From NCBI RefSeq assembly GCF_000002515.2, contig NC_006040.1, positions 1,576,728 through 1,640,727 of the forward strand: a stretch of 64,000 nt of DNA, read 5' to 3'. The notes beneath the pieces were generated by a model. That model was given only the letters and a program-made list of their open reading frames with translations, did no database searches and was not told the DNA's origin. The translations under genes were made by a program, and so were the position numbers. Below are positions 1 to 10,161 of the stretch, piece after piece. Within the stretch, counting starts at the first letter, position 1, and each line of letters opens with the position of its first letter. The stretch is from Kluyveromyces lactis (taxonomy: Eukaryota; Ascomycota; Saccharomycetes; Saccharomycetales; Saccharomycetaceae).

Positions 1-817
1 CCCCAACCAAAGCATTAACAATGCTCATGGTATATACTTATATCCATATAAATGGAGAACACCAAGATGTTACCCGGATAACATTTAATGTTCACTAAAC
101 TTCGAAGTCTATTGCAAAACTCATGCTAAAGAAGGTGGCTGTCAGGCTGGTTTACTAGTCATACAAGAGTCTCTCGAGGCTTATAGATTGTTTCTTTCTT
201 TCTTTTAGAAAGTTGACATCAATGATCGGTTCGAAAACCCTTTCCCAGTTATTCTCTTTCTTGTACTGGTTGATTACGTTTGAAACTTTTCAGCTGAAAG
301 AAATACTGAATTGTTTAATTGTTGAAATTAAATTATCTGAATTACGGAAAGAATAGAAACTTAACGGAACATATAAGAGAAAAAGTGAATTAGAACATCA
401 GAGTGCCCGGTCCTCGAGATTGATTGGGGGAACTCTAGCGAAGCGTATTTTTACAGCCCTGTAATTGGACTTGGACAGAGGCTCTTTAACACTTAGAGAA
501 ATTTTGAAGTCTCGTTTATATCTGGCTTTATTTCAACTATAATTAATACCTTCTTTTACTTGAGGACTCCGCTTTTACTTTCAGAATTTTGATACTAAAG
601 CGTTGGTGCATAAACTAAGGTGCTACTCTACACAACCTCATCATTCATCACTACTTAATTGTTTAGAACAAACAACACAGTCTGTAACTGCTTGCTACGT
701 TCGATAAGAGAAAGAAGAGACTAAAAACCAAAAATAGTCTGTAAACAAAAAGAAGTTTGAGAGCTGCTTTCTATATTTTAAGTTATTTTGCTTGTTCATC
801 TAGATCCCATTAGTACG
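1..817. other. intergenic region upstream of REF2
   Basis: I see no gene in this stretch. In S. cerevisiae the gene before REF2 is MSS116, and no part of it is recognisable here. A Reb1-type site TTACCCG lies at 70-76 inside the near-palindrome GTTACCCGGATAAC. The reading frame of REF2 runs upstream to a TTG at 788, but no ATG occurs before 818. Confidence 0.6.
70..76 (+). promoter_or_regulatory. Reb1-type site TTACCCG
   Basis: The heptamer TTACCCG is an exact match to the yeast Reb1 core. Reb1 is a general regulatory factor that clears nucleosomes or terminates transcription. Here it is about 740 bp upstream of REF2, so it may serve the gene to the left of the window instead. Confidence 0.4.
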
Positions 818-2215
818 ATGAGCGGCCTGATACCAGAAAAAGTCAACATAACGCATGCGTTACAATCAACCGTGATTGAAAAGATCAAATCAGACATCAA
901 AGAATATCAAAGCTTACCAGAACTACAACAAGAGCAAATGGAAGTAGTGGATAATTATATAGATTCATTAGATTCAGCATTCAATCAATTTTGTATGGAC
1001 AATGACCATGTTGAAAAGCGTAAAGATGGAGTAACAAATGCTGATGTAGAGCTGTTTGAAGGGTTGAAAAAGATGTATTTAACATATATGAGCCAGTTAT
1101 CTGAAATCAAAAAGGAAAGGATACAACAAGATCAAGAGGTCAGTAAAGATAACCCACAGGAATATATGCAACAAGAATTGCCATACTTGCAGCCATCAGA
1201 TAGAAACAGTTATATCAAAGAGCTATTGGAAAAATCCCAGATACCATTGGCAAAAAATGAAGATCTACTGAAAATTGTTCAAAACCTTGCTATAATCGAT
1301 GGAACTATGAAAGACAATCTACGACTTTATAGACAACTTCTTCTAAAAGTTGGGTACGACGAAAACTACGTTAATAACGTTCTACCGCACGAATCTGACG
1401 ACAACGGAGCCATTATACCTCCAGAAAAAAATCTCATACAAGAGAATTTGGTACAGGACCCTGATAACAGCGATGAAAAGAAGAAGATCTCATTTTCGAA
1501 GTATTTGAAAAAGGATATCAAAGACAGCAAGGAAGTGAATGAGGTGAATGGAAATGGCAAAAGAGAATTGTCCCATGAACCAACTGAAGAGCCCACAGCT
1601 AAAAAGATCAAGAATGATAACACAGCTAACAGCGGATTGATATCCATTCTAAAAAATGAAAACAGGAAAAAGACAAAAACTGTTTCTGGCATTAGATTCA
1701 AAGATGATTCTAAATTAGTCACAATTTTTGGGGATGGATTACCGAATGATGGGTTGGTTGCCTCTCCAAAACAGCTGAAGAAAATACTAAAACCTTTCAA
1801 AGATGGTGAACCCGCAGAAATAATCCTAGAAGCTTGGAATGGACAAGGTGCTCAACCATTGCTCATCAATATCGAAGGTGTAAAAAACTCTGATATATCA
1901 GAATTAAGAGATGGTCCCGTAAAACTATCAACGCAGGCCCATTCTTCAGTAGCCAAGAATTTTTCTTCTTTCAGCCCTGATTTAAACAAGCCAGCATTAG
2001 AACCAGTTCATATCGAAGACGAAGATGATGTGGGTAAGGGAAAAAGGAAGCAAAGAGCCCCCATAGTGGCTCGTGCATTTGGTAGAAACTCTTTATTGCT
2101 AAGGAAAGATAGAGGAGGACTACCATACAAGAGGGTTCCCGAAGTTCACCCTAACACGTACCCAATAAGACCAGATACGTCGGAGAACGATGATAACTAC
2201 GAAGTTCCCACATAA
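818..2215 (+). CDS. REF2: Ref2, RNA-binding subunit of the cleavage and polyadenylation factor
   Basis: Ref2 belongs to the APT part of the cleavage and polyadenylation factor in the nucleus, where it aids weak poly(A) sites and snoRNA 3' ends and tethers the phosphatase Glc7. The protein has 465 residues (533 in S. cerevisiae). I start at 818 because MSGLIPEKVNITHALQ lines up with the S. cerevisiae N-terminus and the upstream extension begins with TTG. A Glc7-docking RVxF-like motif (KISF) sits near residues 223-226, followed by SKYLKKD as in the S. cerevisiae protein. The middle is lysine-rich and low in complexity. Near residues 424-440 is the hallmark NSLLLRKDRGGLPYK block. The gene is convergent with CAB5, with 143 bp between the stop codons, as YDR195W is with YDR196C. 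Confidence 0.93.
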   Translation: MSGLIPEKVNITHALQSTVIEKIKSDIKEYQSLPELQQEQMEVVDNYIDSLDSAFNQFCMDNDHVEKRKDGVTNADVELFEGLKKMYLTYMSQLSEIKKERIQQDQEVSKDNPQEYMQQELPYLQPSDRNSYIKELLEKSQIPLAKNEDLLKIVQNLAIIDGTMKDNLRLYRQLLLKVGYDENYVNNVLPHESDDNGAIIPPEKNLIQENLVQDPDNSDEKKKISFSKYLKKDIKDSKEVNEVNGNGKRELSHEPTEEPTAKKIKNDNTANSGLISILKNENRKKTKTVSGIRFKDDSKLVTIFGDGLPNDGLVASPKQLKKILKPFKDGEPAEIILEAWNGQGAQPLLINIEGVKNSDISELRDGPVKLSTQAHSSVAKNFSSFSPDLNKPALEPVHIEDEDDVGKGKRKQRAPIVARAFGRNSLLLRKDRGGLPYKRVPEVHPNTYPIRPDTSENDDNYEVPT

Positions 2216-2358
2216 AACCTTGCATTTTATAACGTACCTCACGACACATTAATAAATCATTCAATTTTGTATATCGTTATATACACGTATATATACTGAA
2301 CTTCTCAGTTGTACTAGTAATGACCATTAGTCATTTGTCAACAAGTCCCTAAATACCT

Positions 2359-3219
2359 TTAAACGCTGTGATAGAGAATTTTTACGTTATTCTTAATTTC
2401 AGGTGTCTTCTCTTTCTCATTTTTTAAATCACTATCCGCTGGAGGGAATTTATCATCATCATCTTGTTGTTTGTCTTTCCTAAGAGCGGCTTTTTTGCTG
2501 CTATTCGTGAATTTGGATGGCCAGCGCTGCTTCAGATATCTAGAAAATATCACGGATAAAGCGGCGACGAAGCCATAGGGAGGGAAATACTCAAGCCATA
2601 CTGTTATAGCAGATGGTTTTATATATGTCAAAAGTCCATCTATATTTCCGAATAACTCTTTAATGTCACCATTGTTGTCGATAAGATAATCTGATCTGGA
2701 AATACGATCATACATACTCATTTGTGCTTCAATTCGTGCCAGGGCTAGCTCTTCAGTCAATTCAGGGTTTCTCTCCATGAGTCTTTGCAATTGTAGATCT
2801 CTGTCGCAAACTACGCAGACGGTTATCCCGCATATTATATCCAAGTTCGCTTCAAAAAGAAGAGGAACATCCAAGATACACATCGCATGGAACTTGAGGT
2901 AGTTCATGAGGATTTTCAACAAAATTGCATGCCTTACCTCGGGATGCGTTATACCATTCAAAACTTTCCGTTCTTCTGGATTCGCAAAAATATATGCTCC
3001 TAATGCAGCTCTATTGATGGAGCCGTCTGCAAGCACAAGATTAGAGACTTTACCAGAGAAGTATCTTATGACCCTCTTATATGCATTTTGACCAGGATCC
3101 AAAATCCTCCTTGCTATTGCGTCTGCATCTATCACCGGTATTCTATAATGTGTTTTAAGTCTACTTGAAACCGTAGATTTACCGCAAGCTATGCCACCAG
3201 TTAAACCAATTATCAACAT
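2359..3219 (-). CDS. CAB5: Dephospho-CoA kinase Cab5
   Basis: This enzyme phosphorylates the ribose 3'-hydroxyl of dephospho-CoA with ATP, the last step of coenzyme A synthesis. The P-loop GLTGGIACGKST lies at residues 6-17, followed by the CoaE-family DADAIAR segment at about 31-37 and a conserved THPEVR. The protein has 286 residues against 241 in S. cerevisiae. The extra length is a C-terminal lysine- and acid-rich tail after a hydrophobic segment at about residues 203-224, which may attach the enzyme to a membrane or lipid droplet. The ATG at 3219 is the natural start. The gene shares an 800 bp divergent upstream region with CBS2. Confidence 0.95.
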   Translation of the reverse strand: MLIIGLTGGIACGKSTVSSRLKTHYRIPVIDADAIARRILDPGQNAYKRVIRYFSGKVSNLVLADGSINRAALGAYIFANPEERKVLNGITHPEVRHAILLKILMNYLKFHAMCILDVPLLFEANLDIICGITVCVVCDRDLQLQRLMERNPELTEELALARIEAQMSMYDRISRSDYLIDNNGDIKELFGNIDGLLTYIKPSAITVWLEYFPPYGFVAALSVIFSRYLKQRWPSKFTNSSKKAALRKDKQQDDDDKFPPADSDLKNEKEKTPEIKNNVKILYHSV

Positions 3220-4015
3220 TTAGTATGACGCCAATTGATCACTTCTACAGCCTTATGCTAACAATTATTGAATTTCTCGAAATATTTTCAAACAAACTGT
3301 AAATTCCAGATGGTCTTTCGCAGAAAACTACCTTACCAGTAATTCGGATTCTTTTATAAGTATATCAATGTCCCCTTGAACGTTATCTTGAAAGGTTATT
3401 GTTCAAGAGATAGAACCGTTACACTTAAAAATCAGGATCTATGGACGTTGGGAAATTCTTGAACCCGCTCTTCAACTCTTAGTAACTCTCTTTGCATTTG
3501 TAACTCCATTGTTAATTTGTAATTATGTTTTGCAAGATCACATAACGTCAAATGTCAACATTACTTGATTCGAGTTCTCTACTTCAGTTGGTGCAAAATT
3601 TCCATATTGAAAATTTATGAAAAAAGATGATGAACAAAGAGATGTCAAATTAGGCACATTTTCCATCGATAATATGCAAGATAACCACCTGAAGGAGCTT
3701 TCTCAAGGGACAGTATACAGTTTTACTTTCTTTGAAGTTATACAGGCTGCTGGTAGCTACTTCTTTACTTTCAAATTCTGAGATTCTCTTCTGCCAGAGT
3801 TTTTGTGTCTGCATTTTTCATTTCGAGGGAAGATTGCAGGGAATCTGTATTCTTCACTGACTGGTGCCTTTTATACTTGACAAGATCAATTCGAACGTGT
3901 AATATTCTATTCAAACTTCATTTGGTGCTCTTTATTCTATTATTATTATTATTTTTTTTGGACTCATTAGGTTCCCATTCTCTCTTTATACATCTGAAGA
4001 TCAAACAGCATTATC
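3220..4015. other. divergent intergenic region CAB5-CBS2
   Basis: This 796 bp region is AT-rich and holds the promoters of both flanking genes. It includes a run of TTA and T just before CBS2 (about 3938-3960). I find no RNA gene, no credible small protein and no clear factor site. Confidence 0.5.
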
Positions 4016-5128
4016 ATGTCATTACCTCGTGTCTACACAGTGGGAACATCTAATATAGCATCAGCGCTTGCATTCGACATCGCAAAGATACCGACACAGC
4101 CTACTATTCCTAATGTTGTTGTACTTCTACAGGACTCAAAGCTTTTAACAAAGTTCACTGATCAAAATTCAAAGTTAACGGTGTTTCGCAAAACTCCCGA
4201 AACAAGACAGTTCATGGCATCGTGTGCCCCGCCAAAATTGGCTACCGGTGCAATAACAGCAATTGATAACCTTATAGTTGCTGAAGCCACAAATAAGTCA
4301 TTCACTATGACGTTTCAGAAATACAAAAAGAGTCTCGATAGCAACTCGAATGTCTTAATTGTCAATCCAGGTTATGGGCTTCTCGAGTTTATTAACAGGT
4401 ACATATGGAACAAAGATGAGGAAAGACCTAAACTCTTCATTGCAAACGTCGATAACGACCACGGCACTATCATCAATTCTAAAGGTTTCACATTAAGGAT
4501 TAATAAGAACCCTATCCCAATTAGCATTACTAAAGTACCTGACAGAATTAAAAATTACACCTATGAGAAAACATTAAAAGAAGAATGGACTGAAACATTT
4601 CCTTTAATGCAGCTTTTAGCTAAACTTAAAGAACCGACTAAAAGTCATCATATTTTCCAACCCTCTTTCCACCAGTATGGTGTTTTCATGCTGATTAAGT
4701 GCGAAAGGCTCCTCATAGATTCATGTGTTGAGCCGCTTGCAGTATTGTTTGAGAGCCAGAGATACGGTGAGTTACTGAAATCCCCTTTTTTCCAACAGCT
4801 AGTCGATGAACTATTAACTGAGCAAATCAATATTTTGAACATCTGTTACCCCTTCCTGCGAAGTACCCCACACTTTGACGCTGTATTCAATAAAGACATA
4901 CTAAAAAAGGTGATCCACAAACATATTTATGATAGACGATTTATGAGACCACGTATGCTGGAAAATTCAAAGGCCTTGAACAAAACTAACATCAATCAAT
5001 TAACAGGGTATTTCATTTCTTTAGCTAAATATAAGAAAATTCCTGTTCCTAAGAATGAAATGGTGTTCAACCTTGTTAGAGGTAAAATCCAGTCAACCAA
5101 AGATAGAGCATTATTTTGGAGCTTGTAA
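4016..5128 (+). CDS. CBS2: Cbs2, translational activator of cytochrome b mRNA
   Basis: Cbs2 works in mitochondria, where it is needed to translate the COB mRNA through its 5' leader. The protein has 370 residues (389 in S. cerevisiae). The N-terminus LPRVYTVGTSN followed by VVVLLQD resembles the nucleotide-binding start of ketopantoate-reductase-like folds. RQFMASCAPP, the segment around NQTNINQLTGYF and the ending with KGKI are shared with the S. cerevisiae protein. The ATG at 4016 begins at the conserved N-terminus. It is convergent with RKM2 (87 bp between stops), matching YDR197W-YDR198C. The family diverges fast, so the call rests on these blocks plus synteny. Confidence 0.92.
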   Translation: MSLPRVYTVGTSNIASALAFDIAKIPTQPTIPNVVVLLQDSKLLTKFTDQNSKLTVFRKTPETRQFMASCAPPKLATGAITAIDNLIVAEATNKSFTMTFQKYKKSLDSNSNVLIVNPGYGLLEFINRYIWNKDEERPKLFIANVDNDHGTIINSKGFTLRINKNPIPISITKVPDRIKNYTYEKTLKEEWTETFPLMQLLAKLKEPTKSHHIFQPSFHQYGVFMLIKCERLLIDSCVEPLAVLFESQRYGELLKSPFFQQLVDELLTEQINILNICYPFLRSTPHFDAVFNKDILKKVIHKHIYDRRFMRPRMLENSKALNKTNINQLTGYFISLAKYKKIPVPKNEMVFNLVRGKIQSTKDRALFWSL

Positions 5129-5215
5129 ATAGTAATACCTTAATGACTAAAAATAGCGAGGACAATTTTACCTTGCTAGTTATGAGTATCTTGTTAAGTA
5201 TGGATATAGCATGCA

Positions 5216-6601
5216 TTACAAAAGACTTCGTAAAATCTCTATATATCCTTCATATAAATTGAGAAGATTTCGTTTGCACCAGTCATCATCCTGTATCTCA
5301 CTGATTCTATCAATTTTGGACATATATTGGAATTCTAATTCTCGAAGTAATGAATTTATTACGGAAGAAGTTTCTGGCTCGAAGTATTCTTCCGTAATAT
5401 AGCCCAGAGCGAATCTCTCTGTTTTTCGGTGATCACGGTGAACTAGCAAAGAGACAGCGACCAGAATTCTGTAACTTATCTCCCCTTTAGATATAGTGAA
5501 GTCCTTCCAGTATCCGAGATTATCCAAAAATGTAATATCCTTCGGGTCAGTAAACATATTACAAAATTCTGGAGTCAAATCAATGAAATTCCACTCATTG
5601 CATAAAGTCGTGAAGCCATATTCAGCCAATAAGAAATCATTCGAATGAGCACCATAGTTGAGAAATAACTCTTCGCCGGCCTTCTCATACTGGTGATTTC
5701 CAACCCTAATCGAGAATTCTCCCAACCCGTAGACATTCCTTTTCAATTTATTGATTTCCGGATAACAATGCAGACTCGCCTTATTAGTATGGTTCAAATA
5801 ATCGACAAAGGGAACCATAGTGAAATAATCTTTGACATCAGTTTTTAATGGAATTTCCATATATAGGCATCTCGAGTTAATCACAAAATAAATGTGTACA
5901 AAATGCGAGAACAACTCATCCATGCCAATAGTTGAATGAGTAAATTCTTCGGTCCATTTTTTAAGAAATCCTCGTACAGCATTCCAATCAGCTAGCAAAA
6001 GTTGACTAATCCTCTTTTCGTGCTCACTTGACGCCGTTGGAAGACTTTCAAGTAAAATTGATGCATTTTTATCCGAACGGACTAGACTCCATTTTGTAGG
6101 AATCGATCTCAATTCGTCGTCGGTAGGAAATATGTCGAAAAACGGTTTCCACCATGACGTTATTGTACCGTTAGACCAATTCGGAAGCAGAATCCATTCT
6201 GCAAGAATAAAAAGACATAGTAGCTGAAAAGAATTGAAATCAGTAAGTTCCTCTTGATTGAAAATTCCATAAGCTTTTATTCTGGGATCTTCTTGGCCCT
6301 GGTCATCAAACAATTCCGTTGCAGCTTCACCAATTGATATATTATCATTGGTAAAGATATTCTTATTAAATTTTGCTATCCAATGCAACACCGTGTGAAA
6401 ATTTAACTGATGAGAACTAGGAATGGAAATTAATACTTCATTTTTGGTCAACATACCGTTGCCAAGCCTGATCCCTCGGCCAACTAACGGATCTTCAAAT
6501 ACCTCGATCTTTGGATTAACGTAGCATTTTCCAGACCCATTTAGCCACTCTAGTAATCTAGAAATCTTACCATCTGAAAACTTGGTTTCATCATTTCTCA
6601 T
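5216..6601 (-). CDS. RKM2: Rkm2, SET-domain ribosomal protein lysine methyltransferase
   Basis: Rkm2 methylates lysines of ribosomal protein L12 (Rpl12) using S-adenosylmethionine. The 461-residue protein (479 in S. cerevisiae) has the split SET layout. GRGIRLGNGML near residues 42-52 is the first SET strand. DYLNHTNKASLHC at about 263-275 is the asparagine-bearing cofactor and substrate motif. LFLNYGAHSNDFLLAEYGF at about 308-326 carries the catalytic tyrosine (NYG). The C-terminal half is the Rubisco-LSMT-type substrate-binding region. The start at 6601 is an ATG that gives a normal-length N-terminus. Identity as Rkm2 rather than Rkm1 rests on its place between CBS2 and the VPS64 block. Confidence 0.9.
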   Translation of the reverse strand: MRNDETKFSDGKISRLLEWLNGSGKCYVNPKIEVFEDPLVGRGIRLGNGMLTKNEVLISIPSSHQLNFHTVLHWIAKFNKNIFTNDNISIGEAATELFDDQGQEDPRIKAYGIFNQEELTDFNSFQLLCLFILAEWILLPNWSNGTITSWWKPFFDIFPTDDELRSIPTKWSLVRSDKNASILLESLPTASSEHEKRISQLLLADWNAVRGFLKKWTEEFTHSTIGMDELFSHFVHIYFVINSRCLYMEIPLKTDVKDYFTMVPFVDYLNHTNKASLHCYPEINKLKRNVYGLGEFSIRVGNHQYEKAGEELFLNYGAHSNDFLLAEYGFTTLCNEWNFIDLTPEFCNMFTDPKDITFLDNLGYWKDFTISKGEISYRILVAVSLLVHRDHRKTERFALGYITEEYFEPETSSVINSLLRELEFQYMSKIDRISEIQDDDWCKRNLLNLYEGYIEILRSLL

Positions 6602-6846
6602 TGTTGAACCCCGTGATATGATCTATCTACTGAAGCTACGTCATGAAACATGTTTCCTGTATGCTCATCGCTTCATTGTGCTTCATATTCTTAAATTTCA
6701 GCGATGTCTTTGTTAAGAGAAAAAAAACAGAACAGTACATTTCTGAATTTCCGCATAAACAAAGGCCCCAATTCAGATAATGACATAGGTGCCTTAACCA
6801 CCTGCAATTATTCTGCGTTAGCCAGATTCCAGAGAGTACTCTAAGT

Positions 6847-7845
6847 ATGTCTAAATTGATGCTGATAGGTACTAATTACTGGTACCCTTCAAAATTTGGA
6901 TGTACAATTTTCCGTAAAGTCCGGTTTCAATCCACTCTGAAATGCACATCAACCGCCCGTACGCAACCAATTGATCCTTCAGCTAAAACAATCAGACACT
7001 TGCAATTCGTTAAAGAGATCCCATTTGAAACGGGGATCGATATTCAGGAGAAATTTGTACGCGCTCATCTTGACATTAAGCAACTACAATCCAAGATAAA
7101 GAGAGAAATGACAAACTTACAAAAAGAACATAATGCCGAGATACAATTGAATTTTCACGAACAAATGATACTAGATAATATCAATCAGATGAAGCCAAAT
7201 CCAATTGTGCTTACATTTCAATTTGAACCCACTTATACTGGCGGAAAACGTGTTAAGAAACAAATTACGGATGAACAGATCGCCAGATATGAAGGCTTTA
7301 TTCCATCAAAACAGAAATATAATAAAAAACCCAAATTTGTGCAGGCTGAAAGAGGTGGCCAAGTGACGTTTCATGGTCCAGGGCAAATAGTCGCATACAT
7401 CATTCTCGATTTAAAGACATTTCAGAACTTGCCGGCCAAATGCTTAGTTTCAACTATTGATAACGCGGCCATGAACGCATTAAAAGTAGTTCCAAAATTC
7501 CAAGGATCAGATGAACCATTGAATTTAATTACCCAAAAAACCAATGATACCGGCGTTTGGGTCTCTAATCAAGAAAAAATTGCCAGTATTGGCATACATG
7601 TCAGAAGATCTGTCACCTCACATGGTATTTGTATTAACGTTGACCCAGACTTGTCTTATATGAACAGTTTTACCATGTGCGGGCTGTCAGAAAAAAAAGC
7701 CACTTCCATAAGAGAACAAGTCCCTGATAGTTCTACCTCTGTTAATGATGTAGCAGTTGCATTCGTGAATCAATTAGCTAAACTTTTGGGCATTACCACA
7801 GTAGAGAGAATTCAACTTGATGATTTACCCATTTACACTGATTAG
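6847..7845 (+). CDS. LIP2: Lip2, mitochondrial lipoyl(octanoyl) transferase
   Basis: Lip2 moves octanoyl groups from acyl carrier protein to the H protein of glycine cleavage (Gcv3), the first step of mitochondrial protein lipoylation. The 332-residue protein begins with a basic, hydroxyl-rich presequence-like region (residues 1-40). The LipB signature RGGQVTFHGPGQIV is at about 169-182. The conserved lysine is K244 in KIASIGIHVRR, and the catalytic cysteine is C278 in SFTMCGL. In S. cerevisiae LIP2 is YLR239C, next to FAR10, while VPS64 sits on the duplicated copy of this region. Finding LIP2 beside VPS64 is the pre-duplication arrangement. It is convergent with VPS64, with 71 bp between stops. 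Confidence 0.95.
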   Translation: MSKLMLIGTNYWYPSKFGCTIFRKVRFQSTLKCTSTARTQPIDPSAKTIRHLQFVKEIPFETGIDIQEKFVRAHLDIKQLQSKIKREMTNLQKEHNAEIQLNFHEQMILDNINQMKPNPIVLTFQFEPTYTGGKRVKKQITDEQIARYEGFIPSKQKYNKKPKFVQAERGGQVTFHGPGQIVAYIILDLKTFQNLPAKCLVSTIDNAAMNALKVVPKFQGSDEPLNLITQKTNDTGVWVSNQEKIASIGIHVRRSVTSHGICINVDPDLSYMNSFTMCGLSEKKATSIREQVPDSSTSVNDVAVAFVNQLAKLLGITTVERIQLDDLPIYTD

Positions 7846-7916
7846 ACGCATCACCCGTAGTCTGCAAGAAATGCTTAGATTAATTTTTACTTTAAGAATG
7901 ATATTTATGATTAGTT

Positions 7917-9320
7917 TTACTTTGTTGCATATTTAAACACAGCAGCCAAAGCCCCTGCCGAGATAGAACTTAATAAAAGCAAGTTGGTTGTAGTACTGGG
8001 TAATTTACTACCTGTTGATACAGCTGGTAATTGTGCAGTACCATCGTCTTTCGTCTTTACCGGTTTTGACTTTGCTTGTTGTAATTGGGTATTTTTAAAT
8101 ATTTCGACCTCAAGACGTGTCTGTAATTCATCAACTTCACTTTTTAGCTGTTTGATCTTAGTATTTTTCAAGTCATTATTTTCCTTTAGGGAGTCATTAA
8201 GCTTCTTATTTTCTTGTTTTAATGCCTGTATTTCTTCATTATGGATGGTGGTTAGTTCTGCCTGTTGATTCGCAAGCTTCTGTTTAACGCTTTTCTGAAG
8301 TTTGACTAGTTGTGAGTCCGCTTGCTCCATTTTCATCTTTGATAGATATTCAAGCTTTGTAATATAATTAACGATGAAATTGTCAATCGATTTCAACTTT
8401 TCATATTCCAACTTTTCAAGTGTTAGATCTGTCACTAAGGTCTTGATGATATTAATCAAATTCGGACTTGTTCCGATAGAATTGTTTATAAATATTCCAC
8501 TCAATATTTCCGTTTCAGACCCCAATACAGCATCTTCGAGGTCAAGATTATTTACATCTCCGAACATGGCGGCTTCGAACGCAGCTTTTTGAGCAGTTGT
8601 TATCGTGACCATTGGGTCTGGAATCCCATTGTTTGCAGGTGTACTCCTGAAATCTCGTTTATTTGATACTAGTAGTTTATCGTTTTCGCCAATCAACGGT
8701 ATCACTGAAATGTCCTCCACTAATGCACTTATTTTACGATGTTCAAGCTTTGTGTCTATATCCGTCCCTAAATCTATCACATCCCCCACTTTGATTTCAA
8801 CATCAGTTTGACCGATCCTACTACCATTCACGAAAGTACCATTAGATGATTTCAGATCACGTATACATATTTTACCAGTTTTAGCATCACACGATAACGA
8901 TGCATGGTTTCTTGAAAGCACTCTAGAATCAAAATTTCCATTATCAGCTTTCACCTGTGGATCAGCTTTGCCGGAAAGTCCTCCGTTACTTCCAGAATTT
9001 GAAGCTCCAATGACAGGTCGTCCCAATTTTAGTCCACTGGGCTTGAATGGAACTACTAAGAATTTAGTCTCAAATGTGTTGTTCAACGATTTTAGAACCA
9101 AAACATGTGTGTATTTGTTTCTGGCCTGTGTTCTCTCATCTTCAGCGGAAGTCAGTTTATTAAGAGCGTCATTACTTGAATTCAAACAGTTGTCATTCGA
9201 AGAACCGTTGCTGCTTGAGTTGGAACGAGCTCTTCTTCCTTTTGTTTTTGATGTGCTTGTGTTATCGTTACTCTGGTTTGCTGAAAGAGGATCCAATCGA
9301 CTTCCTTGTTTCTCAGTCAT
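7917..9320 (-). CDS. VPS64: Vps64/Far9-type FHA-domain, tail-anchored protein (co-orthologue of VPS64 and FAR10)
   Basis: In S. cerevisiae Vps64/Far9 and its duplicate Far10 belong to the Far complex (STRIPAK-like), which acts in pheromone arrest and TORC2 signalling at the ER. The protein has 467 residues (604 in Vps64). A serine- and asparagine-rich N-terminus is followed by an FHA domain at about residues 70-185, with the binding loops LSRNHASL and SSNGTFVNG. A long lysine- and glutamate-rich coiled coil spans about 300-425. A C-terminal hydrophobic segment (LLLLSSISAGALAAVF) ends in a short basic tail, as expected of a tail anchor. I start at the first ATG, 9320; the open frame begins two codons earlier with GTG. 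It is the single pre-duplication gene. Confidence 0.92.
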   Translation of the reverse strand: MTEKQGSRLDPLSANQSNDNTSTSKTKGRRARSNSSSNGSSNDNCLNSSNDALNKLTSAEDERTQARNKYTHVLVLKSLNNTFETKFLVVPFKPSGLKLGRPVIGASNSGSNGGLSGKADPQVKADNGNFDSRVLSRNHASLSCDAKTGKICIRDLKSSNGTFVNGSRIGQTDVEIKVGDVIDLGTDIDTKLEHRKISALVEDISVIPLIGENDKLLVSNKRDFRSTPANNGIPDPMVTITTAQKAAFEAAMFGDVNNLDLEDAVLGSETEILSGIFINNSIGTSPNLINIIKTLVTDLTLEKLEYEKLKSIDNFIVNYITKLEYLSKMKMEQADSQLVKLQKSVKQKLANQQAELTTIHNEEIQALKQENKKLNDSLKENNDLKNTKIKQLKSEVDELQTRLEVEIFKNTQLQQAKSKPVKTKDDGTAQLPAVSTGSKLPSTTTNLLLLSSISAGALAAVFKYATK

Positions 9321-9665
9321 ATTCACTGCTTATAAGAACCCAATTAAACCATATGCAAAAAAAGGTAGTGCAAAGTGCAAGTTCTTATTCGGCTTCTGAT
9401 TCACTTCAATGGAGAGACTGCCTCGTAGCAAATACTGCTGAAGCTGCTTTACCACTTCTGTGAAGATAATACTAAAATCATGAAACTGAGAAAAGAATGG
9501 ACTTAATTTCAATCACAATTATTTTAATTCACCACATAGAAAAGAGGTAAACAAACATTACGCAACATACACATGAAAACACAACACTTCACATAGATCG
9601 GCAGGATTGTAATTGGATAACGCACTGTGATAATTTGGCATTGTTATTTGAGCTGATTTGACACA
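9321..9665. other. divergent intergenic region VPS64-SPC19
   Basis: This 345 bp region is the divergent promoter of VPS64 and SPC19. I see no further gene and no clear binding site. Confidence 0.5.
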
Positions 9666-10127
9666 ATGGAAGAGGTACTTTCGGAGGGTGTAGATGCTTT
9701 AGCAGCATGTGTCGATGACATGGCGAAATGTTTAACCGTATCTAAGGTCACTACAGATAGAAGCACTAAACTTGCTATAAATATGCTACAAACTAAGAGG
9801 GTATTCCAGTTGGTATCAGAATATGATGTGCAGAGGGCCAGACTTGATTTGATGGAGGATATAGAACCATTGTTACAAAAACTATATAGTAAACTGGAAA
9901 AAGCTCTAACCAAATTGGAAAGGGAGCGGGCCACTCTATCACAAACATTCGAATTGAATAAACTACGATTCAACAATCAAGAAAGTAACCCCATCATAGA
10001 TAATGTGAAATCGGATCCAGTTGTAATAGTATCCTCGACACATGAAGAATTGGAACGTCTCAAAGACTTAAAGAATCGTAAAGAAGAACTGATACAAAGA
10101 ATACAGGAATTGCATGAAGAGAGATAA
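9666..10127 (+). CDS. SPC19: Spc19, DASH/Dam1 kinetochore complex subunit
   Basis: Spc19 is part of the ten-subunit DASH (Dam1) complex that couples kinetochores to spindle microtubules. The 153-residue protein (165 in S. cerevisiae) is almost wholly helical. The block [19 protein letters not shown] near residues 41-59 matches the S. cerevisiae sequence [19 protein letters not shown] closely. A second block, [22 protein letters not shown], is also conserved. The acidic insert found before the C-terminal coiled coil in S. cerevisiae is shorter here. It ends 34 bp from the RAV2 stop codon on the other strand, so the two 3' UTRs must overlap. Confidence 0.95.
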
Positions 10128-10161
10128 ATAAGCATACGCCGACTCTCTATCTATCGCATTG